DNA of 64,000 bases from Dielma sp000508965 (GCA_000508965.1 BAHV02000008.1:62001-126000); one strand, 5' to 3'. Shown: positions 25,289-32,194, counted from the first letter of the stretch. Notes: generated by a model from the sequence alone, not told the origin. Made by a program: numbers and translations.

Positions 25289-26479
25289 ATGATTTTGAAA
25301 GATAATTATGATGAGTTTATTAAAAGTAACGGTCAAATAGCACTGTTGCCTTCTGTAAATACAGAGATTACACAAGGACCAGGTATTGTTAAAGATAATA
25401 CCATTGACTTTAATTATCACGGTACAGAAGCAAAGCCGTATGCAGAAAGCCATCAAGAATATAGAGCGTTAGATGTCCATAGTGATGAAAAGAAACTTTA
25501 CGCTCCTTTTGATTGTGAATGTGTGTTCTTTGAGAAAAAGGGATCCGCTTATATCGCTATTTTCGAGTCTACAAGATCAGTAATCTGCCCAGACGGGTAT
25601 GTTGGAAAAGTTCACTTTTTGTTAGTTCACGGTGGCTCTAATATTCCTGTAGAAGGTGGAGGAACTCTTGGTGTGAATGATACATTCTCACAAGGTGACT
25701 TGATTTATTGTGAGGGTACTGATGGAGGAGTCCCTGAACATGCTCATATTAATGCTGCTAAAGGCACGTTCACTTCATTTGATTATAATACTCATTTAGA
25801 GGAACAAAAAGGTTATATAAATGATAATGGTAAATTAGTATGGTATCAGTATAACGTATATGTGTTAAACAATGATTCAAACATAGAAGATATTTTCTAC
25901 ATAATGCCTGAAGAATCAGTTACATTTGATTCAGTAGCCAAACCTGTATGGGAGAATTATATCTCTTTTACAACTTATAGTGGAAAACTAGAATGGAACG
26001 GCTGGATTGCTGATGGTTCAGAATGGTACTATTATGAAAATGGTGTAAAAGCTTCAGGATGGTTAACTACAAGTGATGGATCATTTTATTTAGATCCTAA
26101 TAATGGTAATGCGATGCTGACAGGCTGGTTTAAAGAGAACGGTTCAAATTATTACTTCAATCCAAAGGATGGAGAGGCAGGCCACAAAGATAATTATGTA
26201 GGAGGCGTGATGTTAACGGGCTGGCAATGGCTTGATAATCACTGGTACTTTTTTGGTGAAAGTGGCGTAATGCAGACCGGCTGGGTATGGAGTTCGGCTT
26301 GGCAAGGTTGGTATTATCTATATACTTCAGGACCAGAAGCAGGACAAATGGCAGTTTCAACATGGATAGATAAAGTTTATTATGTTGGTTCTGACGGGAA
26401 AATGTATAAAGATGGTATTTTCACTGTTGATGGAGTTAAATATTCATTTGATAATAGTGGCGTAGCTACTAGAGTTTAA
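25289..26479 (+). CDS. Putative endolysin: M23-like domain plus cell-wall-binding repeats
   Basis: The 396-residue protein follows TAGGAGGAATCAAA. The N-terminal half has the M23/LytM topology: ALDVHSDEKKLYAPFDCECV in place of the first metal-binding segment and PEHAHINAAKG as the HxH segment. The usual HxxxD His is not visible at its normal place. Residues 225-396 hold about six choline/glucan-binding repeats (GWLTTSDGSFYLD, GWFKENGSNYYFN, GWQWLDNHWYFFG). A role as lysin is likely from position and domains. It lacks a signal peptide, consistent with holin-dependent export. Confidence 0.7.
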   Translation: MILKDNYDEFIKSNGQIALLPSVNTEITQGPGIVKDNTIDFNYHGTEAKPYAESHQEYRALDVHSDEKKLYAPFDCECVFFEKKGSAYIAIFESTRSVICPDGYVGKVHFLLVHGGSNIPVEGGGTLGVNDTFSQGDLIYCEGTDGGVPEHAHINAAKGTFTSFDYNTHLEEQKGYINDNGKLVWYQYNVYVLNNDSNIEDIFYIMPEESVTFDSVAKPVWENYISFTTYSGKLEWNGWIADGSEWYYYENGVKASGWLTTSDGSFYLDPNNGNAMLTGWFKENGSNYYFNPKDGEAGHKDNYVGGVMLTGWQWLDNHWYFFGESGVMQTGWVWSSAWQGWYYLYTSGPEAGQMAVSTWIDKVYYVGSDGKMYKDGIFTVDGVKYSFDNSGVATRV

Positions 26480-26489
26480 TATAAAAATT

Positions 26490-26520
26490 GCTCACTCTCT
26501 TAATCGAGGGTGAGCTTTTT
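26490..26520 (+). terminator. Terminator at the end of the phage lysis module
   Basis: GCTCACTCTC pairs with GAGGGTGAGC around a six-base loop (26490-26515) and is followed by a T run. It lies between the convergent lysin and XRE repressor genes and may serve both, since A-rich sequence lies on the other side. Confidence 0.8.
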
Positions 26521-26750
26521 TATTTATCTTCTGGTGGTATGAATTCAAGCAAGTCAGTGATGTCACAATCTAATGCTGTACATAACCTACCTAATATATC
26601 AAAATCTATTCTAGTGATTTTACCATCATAATAATGATTAAGTTGTGTTCTTTGTAACTCAGCTTTGTAAGATAATTTAGTTTTGCTTATACCTTTTTCA
26701 GCCATTACTTCTTTTAAACGCATCCTTACCGTACCAAATTCGTCAGCCAT
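26520..26750 (-). CDS. Small XRE-family (Cro/CI-like) repressor
   Basis: I chose the start at 26750, which follows GGAGGTATCTG; the longer frame adds an unlikely 39-residue tail that runs through an operator. The 76-residue protein is a complete helix-turn-helix domain of the Cro/CI type (MAEKGISKTKLSYKAELQRTQL and LGRLCTALDCDITDLLEF) without a protease or dimerisation domain. It is divergent from the accessory genes to the right and probably binds the inverted repeat between them. Confidence 0.85.
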   Translation of the reverse strand: MADEFGTVRMRLKEVMAEKGISKTKLSYKAELQRTQLNHYYDGKITRIDFDILGRLCTALDCDITDLLEFIPPEDK

Positions 26751-26761
26751 CAGATACCTCC

Positions 26762-26793
26762 TATACAATATATGTGCAAATTTATATTGTATA
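26762..26793. promoter_or_regulatory. Perfect 11-bp inverted repeat, probable operator of the XRE repressor
   Basis: TATACAATATA at 26762-26772 is repeated inverted as TATATTGTATA at 26783-26793, with a 10-base spacer. It lies between the repressor ribosome binding site and the divergent gene at 26879, overlapping likely promoter sequence. This is consistent with autoregulation. Confidence 0.6.
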
Positions 26794-26878
26794 TTCATTT
26801 TAGTGTTGTTAGAATAATAATATAACATGTAAATTAGTACAGTAAAATCGTATCTATTTATATTCATGAGGTGATGTG

Positions 26879-27094
26879 ATGCGTAAAATGAAAAGATTTG
26901 CAGATATTAATAAAGCAGCTAAAGTCAGACGATTAAACCAAATCATGCGATTAGTGACGGTGCCAGATAAAGTTACTAAAACTTATAATTATTACAATAA
27001 AAGTGGTAAAAATGAGCAGCTATTATATTTAATGCGAGAAATTCTGCTTAAATCAGCTAAATTACCAGATAATTTAAAAGATTTGCTTGCATAG
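26879..27094 (+). CDS. Small basic protein of unknown function
   Basis: The ATG at 26879 follows GAGGTGATGTG; a GTG one codon upstream is possible. The 71-residue product is rich in Lys and Arg and mostly helical (DINKAAKVRRLNQIMRLVT). No motif is recognised. It is the first gene of the accessory unit facing away from the XRE repressor and probably under its control. Confidence 0.5.
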   Translation: MRKMKRFADINKAAKVRRLNQIMRLVTVPDKVTKTYNYYNKSGKNEQLLYLMREILLKSAKLPDNLKDLLA

Positions 27095-27163
27095 TTGGTA
27101 ATTAATACCAGAATATTTCTGTCAATCAACGTTTTATAATTAAGGTACGGAGGTATTTTAATT

Positions 27164-27370
27164 ATGAAAGAACTAAGTGAATTAGAATTTTGGGGTGTTA
27201 GATACACATACGAGTCAGCCAAGCAAACTTATAAAGATGATTTAGATAAAATATATTCTTTATTAAATGATAGATGGGGAAAAGAAGTAATAGAGCTTTA
27301 CAAAAAAGCGTGCGCTATGAGATTACCTCATTGTGAGCGTGCGGGTGATCAAGAGATATGGATAAGATAA
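27164..27370 (+). CDS. EFWGV-motif small protein A
   Basis: The 68-residue protein opens MKELSELEFWGVRYTYESA and continues to an RWGKEVIELYKK helix. It is clearly related to the protein encoded at 27638, which has the same opening and a second internal copy of the motif. The start follows TACGGAGGTATTTTA. The 3' end overlaps the next gene by 13 bases. It lies near the right attachment site, the usual place for accessory genes. Function is unknown. Confidence 0.65.
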   Translation: MKELSELEFWGVRYTYESAKQTYKDDLDKIYSLLNDRWGKEVIELYKKACAMRLPHCERAGDQEIWIR

Positions 27371-27579
27371 CCTTTATTGGTTTCTTGGATCAGCGAAAGC
27401 TTAAGTATAATAAAACAATGTTTGATTTAGACGAAATGTATAGAGCAAAAATCATTAAACAGCATCTGCAAAAATATCGAATTTATTGTAATAGAAATCC
27501 CGGAGCTAAAAATGATTTGAAATTTTACGAGAATGTAGTATGGGAGTATGAACAAAAAATAAGCTCACTAAAATGGTGA
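27358..27579 (+). CDS. Small protein of unknown function between EFWGV genes
   Basis: The 73-residue product starts inside the end of protein A, so the two are translationally coupled. It is basic and aromatic (TFIGFLDQRKLKYNKTMFD, YRAKIIKQHLQKYRIYCNR) with no recognised motif. Its stop codon lies within a strong terminator stem. Its coupling suggests it works with protein A. Confidence 0.55.
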   Translation: MDKITFIGFLDQRKLKYNKTMFDLDEMYRAKIIKQHLQKYRIYCNRNPGAKNDLKFYENVVWEYEQKISSLKW

Positions 27580-27588
27580 GCTTATTTT
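27561..27588 (+). terminator. Terminator overlapping the stop codon
   Basis: AAGCTCAC (27561-27568) pairs with GTGAGCTT (27576-27583) and is followed by ATTTTTG. The stop codon of the upstream gene is inside the 3' arm. Confidence 0.8.
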
Positions 27589-27637
27589 TGATAGAGGTTT
27601 AATCAAAGTAAATACTATAATAGAAAGAGAGTGTTAT

Positions 27638-27976
27638 ATGCAAAAAGAGTTAAGTGATCTTGAATTTTGGGGAGTCCATTATTTTTTTGAATTATACAAC
27701 CTGATGCATCTTGATGATGTAGAGCAAAGATTAATACGTCGATTTGGTGAAAAAGCTGTAGCTTATTATTATGATAATAAAAAGTATATGGACTTTAACA
27801 GCCATAAAAAGTTTATCGGTGTTAAAAAGATTAACAATATTGCTGAGTTTTGGGGTGTTCAATATTTTTATGAAATCCTTAAAGATAATTTCAATACGTC
27901 TATTAACAGCAACCTAGTAAATGATTATTATACAAGACGCAACCAAAGAGATTATGGATTCAGAAAACTATCTTAG
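27638..27976 (+). CDS. EFWGV-motif protein B with internal duplication
   Basis: The 112-residue product begins MQKELSDLEFWGVHYFFEL, matching protein A. It has a second copy near residue 70 (NNIAEFWGVQYFYEILKDN). The segment RLIRRFGEKAVAYYYDN parallels RWGKEVIELYKK of protein A, so the similarity extends over about 45 residues. A TATAAT box lies at 27616-27621 without a good -35 box, and a terminator overlaps the stop, so it is its own transcription unit. No family is recognised. Confidence 0.65.
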   Translation: MQKELSDLEFWGVHYFFELYNLMHLDDVEQRLIRRFGEKAVAYYYDNKKYMDFNSHKKFIGVKKINNIAEFWGVQYFYEILKDNFNTSINSNLVNDYYTRRNQRDYGFRKLS

Positions 27977-27988
27977 GATAGTTTTTTT
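27964..27988 (+). terminator. Terminator after EFWGV protein B
   Basis: AAAACTATC (27964-27972) pairs with GATAGTTTT (27977-27985) around a four-base loop, followed by TTT. It overlaps the stop codon at 27974-27976. Confidence 0.75.
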
Positions 27989-28406
27989 ATGTCACTGTGA
28001 TTATTGGTAAAATTTGGTAAAAATATTCAAATTTTATAATATAATAATTATATCATATATTTTAACATCTATTAAAATTTTAGGAGCGAGATAGTTGAAT
28101 CATGCTTTTATATAGCCTTTAGATGGCCTTTCCTCAAATCTCCTATAAACTTATTTATATGCTAAAATATAGATAAAATAAATATTGGGTGAGTAAAAAG
28201 GGTGCGGGACATGTGTGGCAACGACCATCTGATATTTATTAAACCAAAGAGGTAGGCCACCTCTTTGGTTTTTAGGTCTTATTTAGGTCTTGTAAAATAC
28301 GATTTGTATTAATTATTAATAAAACTAAACACCGGAAAGTATAATAACGCATTGATTTTAGTGATATATCATGGGTGTTAATGCGATTGAATTGTATATT
28401 TTTTAT
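27989..28406. other. Gene-free prophage right end with repeats and a terminator
   Basis: No convincing gene is seen. Two tandem TTGGTAAAA copies lie at 28004-28012 and 28014-28022, and two TTTAGGTCTT copies at 28271-28280 and 28282-28291, each pair about one helical turn apart. Both could be arm-type integrase binding sites of the attachment region. A GC-richer block at about 28197-28228 stands out from AT-rich flanks and is enclosed by AATAAATAT/ATATTTATT. Confidence 0.4.
28241..28273 (+). terminator. Strong terminator near the prophage right end
   Basis: AAACCAAAGAGGT (28241-28253) pairs almost fully with ACCTCTTTGGTTT (28259-28271) around a five-base loop, and T residues follow. No gene precedes it closely, so it may end an unannotated small RNA or shield the attachment site. 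Confidence 0.75.
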
Positions 28407-28424
28407 TTCCCGCCAGCTCCACCA
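28407..28424 (+). other. Right attachment site: displaced 3' end of ssrA (tmRNA)
   Basis: TTCCCGCCAGCTCCACCA ends in CCA and is the classic tmRNA 3' end; the E. coli tmRNA ends with the same CCCGCCAGCTCCACCA. No tmRNA body lies upstream here, only AT-rich prophage sequence, while an rRNA/tRNA-type terminator follows immediately. This is the pattern left when a phage integrates into the 3' end of ssrA and carries its own replacement end. The intact ssrA should lie at the other prophage end, to the left of the window. Confidence 0.8.
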
Positions 28425-28434
28425 ATATGTTAAT

Positions 28435-28458
28435 AAACGCCTGTTTATGGGCGTTTTT
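28435..28458 (+). terminator. Original ssrA terminator, now separated from its gene
   Basis: AAACGCC (28435-28441) pairs with GGCGTTT (28450-28456) and is followed by TTCTT. It begins 10 bases after the CCA end of the ssrA remnant. Confidence 0.75.
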
Positions 28459-28656
28459 CTTATGCCGATATTTTATGTCCATGAAAAATGATAGTTTTTA
28501 CTTAACGATGCATCAACATCTGATACATTGCAAAACGGTGTCTTATGGTTTAATATATACATATGTAAAAAAAGAACTTGTAAGATGTATGATGAAGAAA
28601 AATTATTGTAGTATCAGGCCTGCTTAAAAAGCACGCATCAAGAGAGGATGTGCAAT

Positions 28657-28989
28657 ATGAATACGATTTACCTAATCTGCCGGGCAATCACTGTCGGTAT
28701 TATCGTTGGCTTTTTTTGCGGAGGTTTAAAATTAATCTTCATAAAAAAATCTTCCGAAACAAACAACATGGCTGCCCGCAAATTCATAAATCAACTGTCA
28801 GTTATACTTAAATATATCACTTTTCTGGTGCTTGCCATTGGTCTGGTGTGGTGCTGTTACTTTCTGTTTCTTGGTATTGCAAATCCGGAATTGGCTGAAT
28901 ATGCGAATAACATGTCTTCATTGATTGTCGCCATCCTTACCGTTATTTCTATCATTTTTGCTTTTGTAGAATTTATGCGGCGTACATAA
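28657..28989 (+). CDS. Small membrane protein of unknown function
   Basis: The ATG at 28657 is nine bases after AGAGAGG; an ATG at 28648 is too close. The 110-residue protein has three hydrophobic segments (VGIIVGFFCGGLKLIFI, ITFLVLAIGLVWCCYFLFLG, LIVAILTVISIIFAF). It is the first chromosomal gene beyond the prophage and has its own terminator. No family is recognised. Confidence 0.6.
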   Translation: MNTIYLICRAITVGIIVGFFCGGLKLIFIKKSSETNNMAARKFINQLSVILKYITFLVLAIGLVWCCYFLFLGIANPELAEYANNMSSLIVAILTVISIIFAFVEFMRRT

Positions 28990-28995
28990 TTAAAA

Positions 28996-29040
28996 AGGTG
29001 TCATGCTATCTGTGTAAATCAGAAGCTGACACCTGTTTTA
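28996..29040 (+). terminator. Terminator between convergent genes
   Basis: AGGTGTCA (28996-29003) pairs with TGACACCT (29027-29034) across a 23-base loop and is followed by GTTTTATTTTA. It separates the + strand membrane gene from the - strand acyltransferase. Confidence 0.6.
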
Positions 29041-29042
29041 TT

Positions 29043-29669
29043 TTATTTAATGGATCGTGCCGGAACACCAGCCGCTACTGTGTATGAGGGAATATCATGA
29101 ATCACTGCAGCACCAGCTCCTATTAGTACACCTTTGCCTATCACAAGTCCATCGATAATAGACGCTCCTATGCCAATGAATGACTTTCTGCCGATTCGGG
29201 TGTGCCCGGCAATAGCTGCATGAGGTGAAATGTTCACCAAATCACCTATTATACAGTCATGTTCAATGATAGCTCCATTATTAATAATACAGCCTTGTCC
29301 AATCGCTGCGTTAATATTGATGACAGCATGAGCTAATATCGTACAGCCTGTTCCCACTTCTGTAAAAGAACTAATCACAGCTGTTGGATGAACAATAGTT
29401 GCTACCGGGATCGCCAGCAAAGTTAAAATCGATAATTTGTATTCGCGTAAATCATTGTCACCAGTAGCTACAATAACTTCATCATAAGCTGTAAGAAATT
29501 GATCAAGCACTATATCCTGCTCCTTATAAAGCTGAAATCCAGAAATCTTTCGATGTTCTTTTTCTTTAAAGGCAAGAAAGTTAATTTCATTATAAACTCC
29601 CATTGCCAAAGCACATTCAAGCGTCACCAGACCTTGATCACCGGCACCCCATATTAATAACCGCTTCAT
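29043..29669 (-). CDS. NeuD/PglD-like sugar O-acyltransferase
   Basis: The start at 29669 follows GGTGATT; a GTG at 29678 lies in the ribosome binding site. The 208-residue protein has an N-terminal Rossmann-like part (LLIWGAGDQGLVTLECAL) and a C-terminal left-handed beta helix built from hexapeptide repeats (GCIINNGAIIEHDCIIGD, and onward to VAAGVPARSI). This is the NeuD/PglD family, which acetylates amino sugars with acetyl-CoA. It is the second gene of a T-box-controlled operon. The acceptor is not known. Confidence 0.82.
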   Translation of the reverse strand: MKRLLIWGAGDQGLVTLECALAMGVYNEINFLAFKEKEHRKISGFQLYKEQDIVLDQFLTAYDEVIVATGDNDLREYKLSILTLLAIPVATIVHPTAVISSFTEVGTGCTILAHAVININAAIGQGCIINNGAIIEHDCIIGDLVNISPHAAIAGHTRIGRKSFIGIGASIIDGLVIGKGVLIGAGAAVIHDIPSYTVAAGVPARSIK

Positions 29670-29678
29670 AACAATCAC

Positions 29679-30470
29679 CTATTTAAAACTGACTGAATCT
29701 ATGAAATTCAAAGGGATTCCCTTCAAAATCTCATCTGCTTTTTCAAGTCTGTCTGTTTCTAAGAATGCAATAGGCGTATGAGCATCATAACCATAAAGAA
29801 CTTTGCAGCCATATTCACTGATGATTTCCCAGAATTCTCTAAATGGATAAGGATACCGTTCAACAAGCTGACCGCCTATCTGATAGAATTTTTTACCATA
29901 ATGAAAGCCATTCAGATTAATTTCTAAAGGCACATCATAGTCAATGCTTGCTCTGGCAATCCGGTGTGCCGCTTCAGCACAGACTAAATTAAAGCTGCGT
30001 CTGCCAAGCATATAATAATCTGGATGAGCAACATAAGTTATAAAACCTTTCGCAAGAGCTTTTTCAATCTGTGTGGCATAAATTAAAACATCTTCATCAG
30101 TGCAGCAGCAATCGTATTCATATCCTATATATTTACAATGCTGTCCCAGGATCATGTAATCGCAATCTTTTTCCATTTGCATCAAATACTCATAATGATC
30201 TTCTAGATACTCGATTTCATAGCCAACTTTGACATCAATCCAGCCATGTAATTCATTTTGAAGTCTTCTGATTGAACGGATGTATTCCTCTTTCTGTTCA
30301 TAAAACATTCGGCATTCCGGCAGTCTCATTTCAACATAAGGAATATGTTCGCTAAATCCCAGTAAATCAATGCCAGCTTCTTTAGCACAGTTGATATATT
30401 GTATATCCAAGCCGCAGGCATGCCCGCATCGTGCTGTATGTGTATGCAGATTAAAGTTTTGCTTTTTCAT
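29679..30470 (-). CDS. PHP-domain phosphatase, histidinol-phosphatase-like (HisK/HisJ family)
   Basis: The 263-residue protein begins FNLHTHTARCGHACG, the HxHxxxxC/xH metal-binding start of PHP phosphatases. It continues with LLGFSEHIPYVEM, KVGYEIEYLEDH, YMILGQHCKYIG, VAHPDYYML and the final YGYDAHTP, which together supply the tri-metal site. Histidinol-phosphatase of the HisK type is the closest known function, but family members act on other phosphoesters. It is preceded by a T-box leader and is followed directly by the acyltransferase gene. No other histidine genes are in the window. Confidence 0.82.
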   Translation of the reverse strand: MKKQNFNLHTHTARCGHACGLDIQYINCAKEAGIDLLGFSEHIPYVEMRLPECRMFYEQKEEYIRSIRRLQNELHGWIDVKVGYEIEYLEDHYEYLMQMEKDCDYMILGQHCKYIGYEYDCCCTDEDVLIYATQIEKALAKGFITYVAHPDYYMLGRRSFNLVCAEAAHRIARASIDYDVPLEINLNGFHYGKKFYQIGGQLVERYPYPFREFWEIISEYGCKVLYGYDAHTPIAFLETDRLEKADEILKGIPLNFIDSVSFK

Positions 30471-30554
30471 TTTTGTTCTCCTCGCTTTCAGCTAACAATA
30501 ATTTAATATAAACTGTTAATTATTAATTACTACATACAGCACCCCGCCTTTCAA

Positions 30555-30784
30555 ACAAAAAAAACACATTCCAAACAGGAACGTGTTTAAACGCGGTACC
30601 ATCCTGATTCGCACTATAAAAAGTACGCATCTTACTTAAGGTATAACGCCCCGGCGAAGTCATCTACTTATTTTCAATGACTCTACTAAACAAGTGGAAT
30701 CCATGACAACCAATGTACCCAACTTTCACCGCCATGGGTTCGCTTTCCATTTTCATTATCACTTAATCTTGTCTCTCTGTATTT
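30555..30784 (-). promoter_or_regulatory. T-box riboswitch leader
   Basis: On the minus strand this leader contains AGGATGGTACCGCG (30592-30605), the near-universal T-box sequence that pairs with the tRNA acceptor end. A terminator follows: AACACGTTCC-loop-GGAATGTGTT plus a T run (30563-30587). Stem I can be drawn with ACAAG/CTTGT at the base and TGATAAT/GTTGTCA above it. The internal loop 3' strand between these is TGGATTCCA (30695-30703). Candidate specifier codons are UUC (Phe) or UCC (Ser); CAC (His) would have to use a base of the lower stem. Confidence 0.9.
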
Positions 30785-30790
30785 AATTCT

Positions 30791-30819
30791 ATTATAAGCA
30801 TGAACGGTTGACTTGTCAA
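30791..30819 (-). promoter_or_regulatory. Consensus sigma-A promoter of the T-box operon
   Basis: On the minus strand, TTGACA and TATAAT are separated by exactly 17 bases, a perfect consensus promoter. The -35 box lies within the palindrome TTGACTTGTCAA, a possible operator. Confidence 0.88.
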
Positions 30820-30932
30820 TCATGCATGGCAGCTTCACTTTATTTATTTGAAAAACTCCTCATTAACTTATAAAACATTTATTTCAAATAAGGATATGTT
30901 ATATTGTTAACAAACAGGAGGGAAATGTGATT

Positions 30933-31114
30933 ATGAAAAATTATTTATGGGCTTTTTAGCTTTAATGCTCGTTAGCGGGGGTACATCAAAACCAGCTGAA
31001 AAACCACAACAGCCAGAAGTCAATAAACCATCGGATACCGTATATTCTGCTGACATCGTGATTATCGGTGCTGGCGGCGCGGGTATGGCAGCGGCCATAT
31101 CTGTCAAACAATGA
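30933..31114 (+). pseudogene. N-terminal fragment of a lipoprotein flavoprotein reductase
   Basis: A good ribosome binding site (CAGGAGGG) and ATG at 30933 lead into a frame broken after eight codons. The next frame continues FLALMLVSGGTSKPAEKP, then SADIVIIGAGGAGMAAAI, and stops at 31114. Restoring one A in the initial A run joins them. The result is the start of a secreted flavoprotein of the fumarate/urocanate reductase type: signal peptide with the lipobox Cys changed to Gly, spacer, then the FAD-binding GAGGAG motif. The rest of the gene is deleted. Confidence 0.7.
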
Positions 31115-31277
31115 TGAAAAGGTGATTAATACACATAAAATGGTAAAGGAATTTGCTTTTTCCATGGTAACGTTAAGCGTCTATCTTGACTATTTAGTAA
31201 CACAGAATGAACTGGAAAAGGAAACTCAATACGGGAACGTCGGCCGGACTTCTTATGTGTATAAGAAATTAATATAA
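31115..31277 (+). pseudogene. C-terminal fragment of a CitB/DcuR-type response regulator
   Basis: Fused directly to the flavoprotein fragment is an open frame ending TLSVYLDYLVTQNELEKE and QYGNVGRTSYVYKKLI. This is the C-terminal helix-turn-helix end typical of CitB/DcuR/MalR-type response regulators, which control dicarboxylate metabolism. The receiver domain and start are missing, so it is a relic. Both fragments probably come from one anaerobic respiration locus collapsed by deletion. Confidence 0.55.
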
Positions 31278-31309
31278 TATTAAACCGTGTTTAATTTTTA
31301 CTTTTTTTA

Positions 31310-31354
31310 TTGAAATTTCTCATAAATAGCATATAATAGTTCATAAAAGAACTA
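31310..31354 (+). promoter_or_regulatory. Promoter and inverted repeat upstream of the exporter gene
   Basis: TTGAAA (31310-31315) and TATAAT (31332-31337) are 16 bases apart. An inverted repeat, TAGTTC-ATAAAA-GAACTA (31337-31354), covers the expected transcription start and may be an operator. Confidence 0.65.
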
Positions 31355-31375
31355 ATATTCAAAAGGAGAAATTTC

Positions 31376-32143
31376 ATGTTAACAGCAATGATCGTATATA
31401 TTATTGCCGGCCTGGGTGCCGGTATTGGTACCGGTCTGGCAGGTTTATCGGCGGCTGCGGTAATTTCACCGATGCTGATCACATTCCTTGATTTTCCGGC
31501 TTATGAGGCTGTGGGCATCGCATTAGCTTCCGATGTGCTGGCATCCGCAGTCTCAGCATATACTTATGGGAAGAATAAAAATCTGGATATAAAAAATGGT
31601 TTGATCATGCTTGTCTCTGTCTTGATTTTTACGGTTATCGGCAGTTATATCGCTTCCTTAGTTCCGAATACGGCGATGGGTAATTTTTCTGTCTTTATGA
31701 CTTTTTTATTAGGGGTTAAATTTATTGTCAGACCCGTCATGACGACGAAAGAGAAGCTGGCGGGCAAGGATGCGAAAACAAAGGCTATTCAATCCATCTT
31801 ATGCGGTATCATAATTGGCTTTATCTGCGGCTTTATCGGTGCCGGCGGCGGTATGATGATGCTGCTGATCTTGACCAGTGTTCTTGGTTATGAACTTAAA
31901 ACGGCAGTTGGTACCAGTGTCTTTATCATGGCATTCACCGCATTTACCGGGGCCGTTTCCCATATGGTTATCGATGGCCTGCCTGATCTGACAGCGCTGA
32001 TTGCCTGTATCCTTGCGACCTTTATCGGCGCCAGAGTCGCGGCGGTCTTTGCCAATAAAGCCGATCCTAAGGTATTGAACCGCGTTACCGGCGTGGTGCT
32101 GGCAGTGCTTGGTATTGCCATGATTGCCGTAAAAGGCTTTTAA
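31376..32143 (+). CDS. TauE/SafE-family membrane exporter
   Basis: The 255-residue protein has about eight hydrophobic segments. It shows the paired TauE/SafE repeats: GLGAGIGTGLAGLSAAAVISP in the first half and GFICGFIGAGGGMMMLLILT in the second, with the conserved GxGGG motif. The family moves sulfonates, sulfite and other organic anions across the membrane. It has its own promoter and terminator. The ribosome binding site is AAAGGAGAAATTTC. Substrate is unknown. Confidence 0.85.
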   Translation: MLTAMIVYIIAGLGAGIGTGLAGLSAAAVISPMLITFLDFPAYEAVGIALASDVLASAVSAYTYGKNKNLDIKNGLIMLVSVLIFTVIGSYIASLVPNTAMGNFSVFMTFLLGVKFIVRPVMTTKEKLAGKDAKTKAIQSILCGIIIGFICGFIGAGGGMMMLLILTSVLGYELKTAVGTSVFIMAFTAFTGAVSHMVIDGLPDLTALIACILATFIGARVAAVFANKADPKVLNRVTGVVLAVLGIAMIAVKGF

Positions 32144-32168
32144 TTAAATCACATCAGAATCATAAATT

Positions 32169-32194
32169 AACTCAGTGCAGCGCTGAGTTTTTTT
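32169..32194 (+). terminator. Terminator after the exporter gene
   Basis: AACTCAG (32169-32175) pairs with CTGAGTT (32183-32189) and is followed by a run of T. Confidence 0.8.

Noticed and set aside
28427..28627. A 66-codon + strand frame right after the ssrA remnant
   Set aside because: It begins inside the ssrA terminator, has no ribosome binding site and has an unbiased composition; it is an open frame by chance.
28648..28656. Starting the small membrane protein at the earlier ATG (28648)
   Set aside because: That ATG is only one base from the AGAGAGG ribosome binding site; the ATG at 28657 has normal spacing.
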